Positions 1 through 6,135 of a DNA stretch of 12,895 nucleotides are shown in pieces (positions within the stretch are counted from its first letter, which is position 1; every line of letters begins with the position of its first letter). The stretch comes from an uncultured Oxalobacteraceae bacterium. GTDB taxonomy: Bacteria > Pseudomonadota > Gammaproteobacteria > Burkholderiales > Burkholderiaceae_D. Position numbers and translations under genes: made by a program. Location: the NCBI GenBank assembly GCA_937996605.1, contig CALKVB010000422.1:1-12895 (forward strand), read 5' to 3'. Under the pieces are notes generated by a model. That model saw only the letters and a list, made by a program, of their open reading frames with translations. It was not told the origin of the DNA and ran no database searches.

Positions 1-14
1 CGCTCTTCCGATCT
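1..14. other. Illumina adapter remnant at contig end
   Basis: The first 14 bases, CGCTCTTCCGATCT, equal the 3' end of the Illumina TruSeq universal adapter. A 14-base exact match placed exactly at the sequence edge is not expected by chance. These bases are not genomic, and genomic sequence begins at about base 15. They happen to keep the reading frame of the first gene open, so a gene caller could wrongly include them. Confidence 0.93.
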
Positions 15-15
15 A

Positions 16-1026
16 GGCGCTATGGCTGTGTTATTGGCTTCAGTCACAATGAATCAAACTCCTTCTGAACTGCATTCTCCAACACTTCCCACTGCAATTC
101 CTACAGCCACATCTTCAACAACCAATCTGCCTGTCAATGAAGTCGCAGACAAAGTCGCTCCACAAATTCAGAGAGCAGAATCGCAGACCAGGCCAGATCA
201 AATAGCGAGCGAGCAGAAGGATGCCAAACCAGCCCCCCAAGCTAACGCTGCAGCGAATAAAGTAGCGACCGATAGCAAACAAATGGCAAGCGATTTGGCA
301 TCGCTGATTGAAGCAAAATCGAAAACGCGTATGGCAGCAAAAGAACTTGTGAAGAGAGAGAATAAGGAAAAAGAAACGCCAACCGAATTGGCGCAATTAA
401 ATGAATCTGCATCGAAAAAACAGGTAGTCGTAGAAAAATCGGATATCGCGCTGCAAAAAGCCATCAGTGCTGCCCCCGTGGTTAGCATAGACGAAGTCAG
501 AGCAAAGTCAGCCGCTATCGCTAGCAATGCCGCACCCCAGCATGTCGAAGTCACTGGCTCATCGATCAAACGCATGGCTGTAGAAAGTAGCCAAGCAGTC
601 CAAAGCTTAGAAGAAAGCAAAAAACTCGACGATAGAACCACTTCCAAAACGGAATTGTATGCAGTGAAGGACGTGTACGACCCCAATCAAGGCGTGCGTC
701 AAGACGACGCTAAGGCGGCAAAGATGATACCGCGTGAGGCTCGTGCAGCAATCGAGATGCCCAAGCCAGTGATGTCAAGAGTCATCGAAGAACCCCGCCC
801 AGTCGCCCCAATTTCACCAGTCATAGATACGAGAAGGGGCAAGAGCGACGCCCCGATTGACGTCATAAGTCAGCGCTTAGAACAACTGCTCAATGCGGGG
901 CGCGACCTCGACGCCTTACAGCTATGGCGAGATTTTCGCGAGAACTACCCACGGTCTAGCTTAACGCCCGAGTTACAGAAAAAAATCGAAGCGATTGAGC
1001 GTAAGCATAGCGCCAACAAGAAATAG
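16..1026 (+). CDS. Truncated, probably membrane-anchored low-complexity protein paired with the VWA protein (anti-sigma-like?)
   Basis: I do not recognise this as a named family. The frame is open to the left edge and runs into adapter sequence, so the true start is missing; the ATG at 22 is probably internal. The first visible residues (GAMAVLLASVTM) look like the end of a transmembrane helix. Numbering from that ATG, residues 15-280 are rich in Ala, Lys, Glu, Ser and Pro and are probably disordered. They include VEVTGSSIKR (175-184) and EMPKPV (245-250), both echoed in the next protein. Residues 281-329 form a charged helical end with the pattern RLEQLL..GRDLDAL..WRDFRENYP, resembling the tail of membrane anti-sigma-like proteins found between an ECF sigma factor and a YfbK-type VWA gene. 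That family link is from memory and is inference. The gene lies 152 bases upstream of the VWA gene on the same strand and is likely functionally linked to it. Confidence 0.75.
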   Translation, partial: GAMAVLLASVTMNQTPSELHSPTLPTAIPTATSSTTNLPVNEVADKVAPQIQRAESQTRPDQIASEQKDAKPAPQANAAANKVATDSKQMASDLASLIEAKSKTRMAAKELVKRENKEKETPTELAQLNESASKKQVVVEKSDIALQKAISAAPVVSIDEVRAKSAAIASNAAPQHVEVTGSSIKRMAVESSQAVQSLEESKKLDDRTTSKTELYAVKDVYDPNQGVRQDDAKAAKMIPREARAAIEMPKPVMSRVIEEPRPVAPISPVIDTRRGKSDAPIDVISQRLEQLLNAGRDLDALQLWRDFRENYPRSSLTPELQKKIEAIERKHSANKK

Positions 1027-1178
1027 ATAAATTTTTTAAATATACTTTTACATCTAAAAATCTTGAGCGGCGCGTAAAAATTTCCACACAAAATATTTTT
1101 TCATTTTCTTAACCCCGTTTTCTTCCTTGCACCGTTTAAGTCATTACCACGGTCAAACCGGAAAAATAGGAGAAGAAA
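1027..1178 (+). other. AT-rich spacer before the VWA gene
   Basis: This 152-base gap is strongly AT-rich compared with the flanking genes. A good -10-like hexamer TATACT lies at 1041-1046, but no -35 box sits at the right distance. A short CGGT-CAA-ACCG inverted repeat lies just before the ribosome-binding site. I see no convincing terminator. The gap may hold a promoter for the VWA gene, including one for an alternative sigma factor, but nothing here proves it. The VWA gene has a clear ribosome-binding site, AGGAG at 1168-1172, six bases before its ATG. Confidence 0.35.
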
Positions 1179-3572
1179 ATGTTGCGACCTCTTTTAGTGA
1201 CTTTGTTAGGCGCTACCGTATTACCGATTGCCGCCCATAGTTTTCATGGCACCACTGTTCCAACTGAGCTTGTCGCAATGCCAAGCACCAGTGTAGAACA
1301 TCAAGCGAGCCTGCAAGATATCGCTATCGCTACACAAATCGACGGGCAAACAGCGCTCAGCGAGGTGCGCATCAATTTCAGTAATGCGGCCGCCAACGAA
1401 GCGTATTTCCCATTCCAGATGTCGCTGCCTAAGGGGGGTCAGGTCTTGAGTTATCAGCTAGATCAAGATGCGCAAATTCCAATCAATAACCGTGGCATTA
1501 TCGCGCGATCAAATTTCCAACTGCAGATTAAAAATATTCCAGCACACGGATCTCGCACATTAGTACTGCAAGTCCGAAGTCCGCTCGAACAGGTCGCGGA
1601 TGCATGGCATTACCAGTTACCTCTCGGCTTCGCGCAAGGCGCCAACAAACTTAGCATTGAGATCGCAAATCAAGGTTTGAGCACACAACCTACGATTCAA
1701 ATCAACGCCAAAACTTTAGATCTAATCAAAATCGGTCAAACTTATACGCTCAGCCTAAACGACCCGCAAGTTTCTCAAGCAAGTATGCTCATTGCTAAAC
1801 TCAAATTGAGCAATTTGCCATTGAAGGAAGAATCCAACAAAAAAGACCTGGCTGAGCTTAGCGCCGTCGCTTCAAGAATACGAGTCGACGCGCCACAACC
1901 AATGGAAATGCCAAAACCCGTGGCACCTGAAGTGAAGCTGATGCAAAAAATCCAAGTAACAGGAGGCCCAATCAAAAGCGTTCGTGCAGAATATATGGCG
2001 GCCTCATCGGTAATGAGCTCTGCACCGTACGGGCGCATCCATGAGAATAACAGCTACCCTGTTAGCGATACGGCTAAATACCAAAACTACGCAGAAAACG
2101 GATGGAAACGCGTTGGTGATGAACCTGTATCCACTTTCAGTGCTGATGTTGATACCGGCAGCTATGCAAATGTGCGACGTTTCTTGCAACAAGGTCGCCT
2201 GCCAGCGGTTGATGCGGTACGTACTGAGGAACTGGTCAACTACTTCTCTTACGAGTATGCATTACCAGTCAAAGATGCGACACATCCATTCAGCGTGCAT
2301 ACCGAGACGAGTATCTCACCTTGGAATAAAGATCGCTTATTGATGCGGGTGGCGATTAAAGGTAAAGACGTCGCAAAAGAATCCTTACCACCTGCCAATT
2401 TGGTATTTTTGGTCGATGTCTCCGGATCGATGTCGCCCGCCGAGCGTCTACCGTTGATCAAATCTGCGTTAAAACTCTTAACGATGCAATTACGCCCAAA
2501 AGATAGAGTGAGTTTGGTGACTTATGCAGATGGAACTGGTGTCGCTTTGCCTCCCACCTCAGGAAGTGAAAAAGACAAAATCATCCTCGCCATTGAACAG
2601 TTAAGTTCGGGGGGGAGCACCAATGGTGAAGGTGGCTTGCGCTTGGCATATCAACAAGCTCGTGCAGCTAAAATTGAGGGTGGCATTAACCGCGTTTTAC
2701 TCGCTACCGATGGCGATTTAAACGTAGGAGTCACTGATCCGAATGAACTCAAAGCCTTAGTGGAACGCGAGCGTAAAGCGGGCATTAGTTTGAGTACGCT
2801 GGGTGTAGGCGACCATAACTATAATGATGCGCTGATGAAAAAACTCGCGGATAACGGTGACGGCAGTTACCACTATCTCGACAGTTTGCAAGAAGCACAT
2901 AAGGTCTTGGTCAACGAATTTACGTCTACGCTTTCTACTATCGCTCAGGACTTGAAGTTGCAGCTAGAGTTCAATCCAAAAAATGTCGCTGAATACCGTT
3001 TGATTGGCTACGAATTACGTGCACTTACCCGCGAACAGTTCAACGACGACAAAGTTGATGCCGGAGATATCGGTGCGGGTCACACGGTCACTGCACTGTA
3101 TGAGATTGTACCGACTGGCAGTAGTGGCAATGTTGACCCGCTACGCTACGGTGAGCGCAATAAGGCAGACATAAGTGAAATCAACAATAGCACCAATAGC
3201 GCCAATAGCAGCAATAGCCAATTCAAGAACGAACTCGCATGGCTCAAACTGCGCTACAAAAATCCCGGTGAAAGTAAAAGCAATTTAGTTCAAGTGCCAA
3301 TCACGAAAGCATCGCAAATTAAGAGCATCGACAACACCGATAAAGATTTCCGTTTCGCCACGGCGGTAGCGGCTTGGTCACAATGGTTACGCGGTAGTGC
3401 ATTGATCGGTGACTTTTCCGCCAATGACATTCTCAAGCTAGCACGCAATGCCCGCGGTGAAGATAAATTTGGGCATCGCGCTGAATTCATACGCTTAGTT
3501 GAGCTGTCAGCGAGTCTTAAACCTAGCGAAGCAGTCGCCGTTGAAAACAAATCTTCATTGATCAAGCGCTGA
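1179..3572 (+). CDS. Secreted VIT-like / von Willebrand factor A domain protein, YfbK type
   Basis: This 797-residue protein is predicted to be exported and to bind a divalent metal through a VWA fold, probably for protein-protein contact at the envelope; its partner is unknown. Residues 1-20 look like a signal peptide (hydrophobic core, then AAHS). Residues about 40-210 resemble a VIT-like beta domain. Residues 215-300 are a linker with EMPKPV (243-248) and IQVTGGPIK (258-266). The segment VSTFSADVDTGSYANVRRFL (317-336) is the hallmark of the bacterial N-terminal region that precedes YfbK-type VWA domains. The VWA domain spans about 405-585 with a complete MIDAS: D413, S415, S417, T481 and D511. 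Residues about 585-785 match the C-terminal DUF3520-type region, interrupted by an Asn/Ser-rich insert at 669-680. The start is supported by AGGAG at 1168-1172. It is the last gene of its unit, with an intrinsic terminator 48 bases downstream. Family assignment is firm; function is unknown. Confidence 0.93.
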   Translation: MLRPLLVTLLGATVLPIAAHSFHGTTVPTELVAMPSTSVEHQASLQDIAIATQIDGQTALSEVRINFSNAAANEAYFPFQMSLPKGGQVLSYQLDQDAQIPINNRGIIARSNFQLQIKNIPAHGSRTLVLQVRSPLEQVADAWHYQLPLGFAQGANKLSIEIANQGLSTQPTIQINAKTLDLIKIGQTYTLSLNDPQVSQASMLIAKLKLSNLPLKEESNKKDLAELSAVASRIRVDAPQPMEMPKPVAPEVKLMQKIQVTGGPIKSVRAEYMAASSVMSSAPYGRIHENNSYPVSDTAKYQNYAENGWKRVGDEPVSTFSADVDTGSYANVRRFLQQGRLPAVDAVRTEELVNYFSYEYALPVKDATHPFSVHTETSISPWNKDRLLMRVAIKGKDVAKESLPPANLVFLVDVSGSMSPAERLPLIKSALKLLTMQLRPKDRVSLVTYADGTGVALPPTSGSEKDKIILAIEQLSSGGSTNGEGGLRLAYQQARAAKIEGGINRVLLATDGDLNVGVTDPNELKALVERERKAGISLSTLGVGDHNYNDALMKKLADNGDGSYHYLDSLQEAHKVLVNEFTSTLSTIAQDLKLQLEFNPKNVAEYRLIGYELRALTREQFNDDKVDAGDIGAGHTVTALYEIVPTGSSGNVDPLRYGERNKADISEINNSTNSANSSNSQFKNELAWLKLRYKNPGESKSNLVQVPITKASQIKSIDNTDKDFRFATAVAAWSQWLRGSALIGDFSANDILKLARNARGEDKFGHRAEFIRLVELSASLKPSEAVAVENKSSLIKR
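3183..3218 (+). repeat. Four tandem 9-bp repeats inside the VWA gene
   Basis: Four consecutive 9-base units end in AATAGC (3183-3191, 3192-3200, 3201-3209, 3210-3218). The unit is two variable bases followed by CAATAGC, except that the last unit begins AGC. They are in frame and encode NNS-TNS-ANS-SNS at residues 669-680. Because the unit is three codons long, gain or loss of copies would only lengthen or shorten a linker and leave the frame intact. Confidence 0.9.
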
Positions 3573-3620
3573 GGAGTTGTATCCCGTATTAATTCAGTAA
3601 CACCCTGTCACAACACCCAT

Positions 3621-3653
3621 GCCAGCAGATTAAACTCTGCTGGCTTTTCCTTT
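3621..3653 (+). terminator. Intrinsic terminator of the VWA gene
   Basis: A perfect 9-bp stem, GCCAGCAGA (3621-3629) and TCTGCTGGC (3636-3644), encloses a 6-base loop and is followed by TTTTCCTTT. It lies 48 bases after the VWA stop codon and marks the end of that transcription unit, separating it from the EamA-OsmC-pirin unit. Confidence 0.88.
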
Positions 3654-3673
3654 AGCAGCGATGCATTCGGCTG

Positions 3674-3702
3674 TTATCGACAAAAAGTGGTAAGCTTATA
3701 GC
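3674..3702 (+). promoter_or_regulatory. Possible promoter for the EamA-OsmC-pirin unit
   Basis: A weak -35-like box TTATCG (3674-3679) and a -10-like box TATAGC (3697-3702) are separated by 17 bases. They lie between the preceding terminator and the EamA gene, where a promoter is expected. The -35 match is poor (3 of 6), so this is a candidate only. It would give a leader of roughly 115 bases. Confidence 0.3.
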
Positions 3703-3736
3703 ACTAAATTCGTCTCCTGTTTGATCCATGGCCACG

Positions 3737-3767
3737 GTCGATCTTCAATATCGACGCCAGTTGGCGT
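3737..3767 (+). promoter_or_regulatory. Two overlapping inverted repeats in the EamA leader
   Basis: GTCGAT (3737-3742) pairs with ATCGAC (3750-3755) around a 7-base loop. ACGCCA (3754-3759) pairs with TGGCGT (3762-3767) around 2 bases; such a tight loop favours a DNA-level operator or a shortened stem in RNA. The two structures share bases 3754-3755, so they cannot both form fully. Both lie inside a 13-codon ORF (3728-3769) that starts with ATG and is in frame with the EamA gene. No U-tract follows directly, so a transcription attenuator is not supported; a role as operator or leader element is speculative. Confidence 0.35.
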
Positions 3768-3823
3768 GAGTTGATGCTTGCGCGATTTTTAGGCACCCCG
3801 TCGCCCCACTGTCATTGTTCAAC

Positions 3824-4744
3824 ATGTCGACCAAACTATCTCCTTCAACTGTCATCTTACTCAGCATTCCACCGATACTGTGGGCCTGCAATGCGATTAT
3901 CGGTCGCATAATCGCTCCTTTGATTCCACCTGTCACTTTGAATTTTCTGCGTTGGGTAGTCGCTTTTGTGGTGTTATTACCTTTGGCGTGGCCGATTTTT
4001 CGCCCCGGCAGTGGCATTTGGCAGCATAAGAAACAATATGCGCTGCTAGGTTTGCTTGGCATTGGTCTATATAACGCTTTACAGTATCTCGCCCTAAAAA
4101 GTTCTACCCCCATCAACGTCACCCTAGTCGCCTCTGGCATGCCGGTGTGGATGATGTTAATTGGAGCCCTATTCTTTGGCGCAGCACTGCAAACCAAACA
4201 AATTCTGGGTGCTGTACTCTCGATGTTAGGCGTGCTTCTGGTGCTGAGTCGCGGCGAGCTGCGACACCTACTCGAACTCCATTTGGTACCTGGTGATTTA
4301 TTAATGATATTAGCTACCATCGCTTGGTCTTTTTATAGCTGGCTCCTCGCCGGAAAAAACAAACTGGGAGAAATCAGCCAACAATGGGCGCATTTCTTAC
4401 TCGCACAGATTGCCTATGGCGTAGTGTGGTCGGGTTTATTCGCCGCCACTGAATGGCAACAAAGCACTCCACATATAGAGTGGAGCCCTCACCTACTCGC
4501 TGCAATTGTTTTCGTGGCCATCGGCCCCGCCATCATCGCCTTTCGTTGTTGGGGTGCGGGAGTACAAAGAGCAGGGGCCAATATCGCCGGTTTTTTTGTC
4601 AACCTCACGCCTTTATTTACTGCCATCTTATCTTCGCTCATTTTGAACGAGGCACCGCATGTTTATCATGCCATTGCATTTTTTCTGATTGTCGGCGGCA
4701 TCGTTGTTTCATCACTTCAACGCCAGCTCACAAAAAGCCATTAA
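3824..4744 (+). CDS. EamA/DMT-superfamily transporter (RhaT/YdcZ-like permease)
   Basis: This is an inner-membrane carrier of the drug/metabolite transporter superfamily, whose members mostly export amino acids or other small metabolites; the substrate cannot be read from the sequence. The protein has about 306 residues, typical of the family, with about ten hydrophobic segments arranged as two EamA repeats (about 10-145 and 160-300). Visible landmarks are NFLRWVVAF near the end of the second helix, GLYNALQYLAL and TPLFTAILS, all typical of EamA proteins. I prefer the ATG at 3824; a TTG at 3815 would add three residues. Neither has a recognisable Shine-Dalgarno sequence, and an in-frame stop lies at 3767. 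It is the first gene of a tight unit: the OsmC gene starts 18 bases after its stop. Confidence 0.9.
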   Translation: MSTKLSPSTVILLSIPPILWACNAIIGRIIAPLIPPVTLNFLRWVVAFVVLLPLAWPIFRPGSGIWQHKKQYALLGLLGIGLYNALQYLALKSSTPINVTLVASGMPVWMMLIGALFFGAALQTKQILGAVLSMLGVLLVLSRGELRHLLELHLVPGDLLMILATIAWSFYSWLLAGKNKLGEISQQWAHFLLAQIAYGVVWSGLFAATEWQQSTPHIEWSPHLLAAIVFVAIGPAIIAFRCWGAGVQRAGANIAGFFVNLTPLFTAILSSLILNEAPHVYHAIAFFLIVGGIVVSSLQRQLTKSH

Positions 4745-4762
4745 CACTAAGGTGAAATAGAA

Positions 4763-5170
4763 ATGCCCATTCAACTTCATTCAAAAACCGATGCAAAAAC
4801 TGCGCAGATCATTGAATCTGGGAGTCATCGCGTCATCAGTGATATCACCATCGCCGAAGGTGGCGAAGATTTGGGTCCGAGTCCACACGATTTATATGAT
4901 GCCGCATTGGCCTCGTGCAAAGCCTTGACCCTGATGTGGTACGCCAACAAAAAGGGGATCAAGATCAGCAATATCAGTACGCGTATTGAACGCGACGATA
5001 GTGAAGAACGGCATGGTGTCTACAAACTCAATACTTACCTCGTTCTCAGCGGCGATTTTAGTGAAGAAGAATTTCAGCAATTGAGTGCGGTTGCGGAAAA
5101 ATGCCCAGTGCATAAACTCATGACTAGTGTCACCACCGAAATAACTACTCTCGTTGAGCGTGCATCATGA
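4763..5170 (+). CDS. OsmC/Ohr-family peroxide-reducing protein
   Basis: OsmC-family proteins are small cytoplasmic thiol peroxidases that reduce organic hydroperoxides using two cysteines. The 135-residue protein has the full family pattern: GPSPHDLYDAALASCKALTL with the peroxidatic-type C52, and EKCPVHKLM with the second conserved C114. The length is normal for the family. The start ATG has an AAGGTG ribosome-binding site at 4749-4754, eight bases upstream. It lies 18 bases after the EamA stop and overlaps the pirin gene by 4 bases (ATGA), so the three are probably co-transcribed. It is closer to general OsmC (YhfA-like) proteins than to strictly Ohr-type ones, but the subgroup is uncertain. 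Confidence 0.92.
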   Translation: MPIQLHSKTDAKTAQIIESGSHRVISDITIAEGGEDLGPSPHDLYDAALASCKALTLMWYANKKGIKISNISTRIERDDSEERHGVYKLNTYLVLSGDFSEEEFQQLSAVAEKCPVHKLMTSVTTEITTLVERAS

Positions 5171-6063
5171 CCCAAAATTCTTCAGCTTTTCCAGTTGCAG
5201 ATCTCTTAAAAGCCCACAACAAAGATCTTGGTGGCGGTTTTGTCGTCCGACGCCTGTTGCCAGCGGTTCAGCGCCAAGCGGTTGGACCATTTATTTTCTT
5301 CGATCATTTTGGTCCCGTGACGGTGACACCCGCAGACAATCATGATGTGCGGCCGCACCCCCATATCGGCTTAGCAACGCTGACCTATCTGTTTGAAGGC
5401 GTCATCATGCATCGTGACAATCTGGGCTATACACAACGCATAGAACCTGGCGCGATTAACTTGATGATTGCGGGCAATGGCATTGTGCATTCTGAACGCA
5501 AACCCGAAGAAGAAAAAAATCAAACGTATATCAATCATGGTTTGCAGCTCTGGATCGCTGTTCCTGAAGATAAAGAAGCGATTGCTGCATCGTTCAGTCA
5601 CACACCAGCATCGGCCATTCCAGAACTGAAGATAGGTGAGGCGCAAGTGCGCGTGTTAGTGGGCAGTGCTTTCGGTGCGACATCCCCAGTCCCCACCCTA
5701 TCGCCAACGCTCTATCTCGATGTACAGCTACCACCTCACTCGACATGGGCCTTGCCGATGTTAGCGGACGAACAGGCGGTTTATCGTGTTACTGGCGAAA
5801 TAATCGTCGATGATAAAGTGCTAGAAGACGGCAGTATGCTGGTTCTACATCAACTACAGACAATAAACAGCGGTGAACATGGTGCACGCTTTGTCATTAT
5901 CGGTGGCCAAAATCTAGGCAAACGTCTGATGTGGTGGAATTTTGTATCAAGTCACAAAGAGACAATCGATGCCGCCGCGGCTGTGTGGGAGAGCAATCCC
6001 AATGAGGGCCCACTCAAACAAGTGCCAGGCGAAGTAGAACGTATTCCGCTGCCTAAGCGCTAA
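5167..6063 (+). CDS. Pirin family protein (bicupin, YhhW/YhaK-like)
   Basis: Pirins are metal-binding bicupin proteins; bacterial members have been tied to quercetin dioxygenase activity, redox sensing or regulation of central metabolism, and which applies here is unknown. The 298-residue protein has the N-terminal pirin cupin (about 20-135) with metal ligands H64 and H66 in RPHPHIG, and H108 and E110 in GNGIVHSE. The C-terminal pirin domain spans about 175-285. Length is typical. The start codon overlaps the OsmC stop (ATGA), without a strong ribosome-binding site of its own, which suggests translational coupling. Pairing with an OsmC protein suggests a shared oxidative-stress context; this is inference. 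The gene ends 15 bases before a terminator hairpin. Confidence 0.93.
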   Translation: MTQNSSAFPVADLLKAHNKDLGGGFVVRRLLPAVQRQAVGPFIFFDHFGPVTVTPADNHDVRPHPHIGLATLTYLFEGVIMHRDNLGYTQRIEPGAINLMIAGNGIVHSERKPEEEKNQTYINHGLQLWIAVPEDKEAIAASFSHTPASAIPELKIGEAQVRVLVGSAFGATSPVPTLSPTLYLDVQLPPHSTWALPMLADEQAVYRVTGEIIVDDKVLEDGSMLVLHQLQTINSGEHGARFVIIGGQNLGKRLMWWNFVSSHKETIDAAAAVWESNPNEGPLKQVPGEVERIPLPKR

Positions 6064-6073
6064 AAATATTCAG

Positions 6074-6105
6074 AAAAAAGAGGTAGCAAAACGATTGCTA
6101 CCTCT
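6074..6105 (-). terminator. Terminator between pirin and the TonB receptor (stronger on the - strand)
   Basis: A perfect 11-bp stem, AGAGGTAGCAA (6079-6089) and TTGCTACCTCT (6095-6105), has a 5-base loop. On the minus strand it is followed by a run of six T (plus-strand A at 6074-6079), making a canonical intrinsic terminator for the receptor gene that stops at 6136. On the plus strand the following sequence (ATCAAGTTTC) lacks a good U-tract, but the hairpin may still help end pirin transcription. Confidence 0.85.
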
Positions 6106-6135
6106 ATCAAGTTTCTAACCGAGAGCTTACTTCTG

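Noticed and set aside
198..686. Minus-strand 162-codon open frame over the first gene
   Set aside because: It is a shadow of the low-complexity plus-strand gene. Its Ser/Phe-rich sequence mirrors the Ala/Lys/Glu-rich forward codons.
3743..3795. Idea that the EamA leader is a transcription attenuator
   Set aside because: Two competing hairpins and a small ORF are present, but no stem is directly followed by a U-tract and the ORF lacks a run of one amino acid codon.
3745..4320. Minus-strand 191-codon open frame over the EamA gene
   Set aside because: It lies wholly antisense to a clear transporter gene, has a composition typical of a reverse-frame translation, and shows no recognisable domain or ribosome-binding site.
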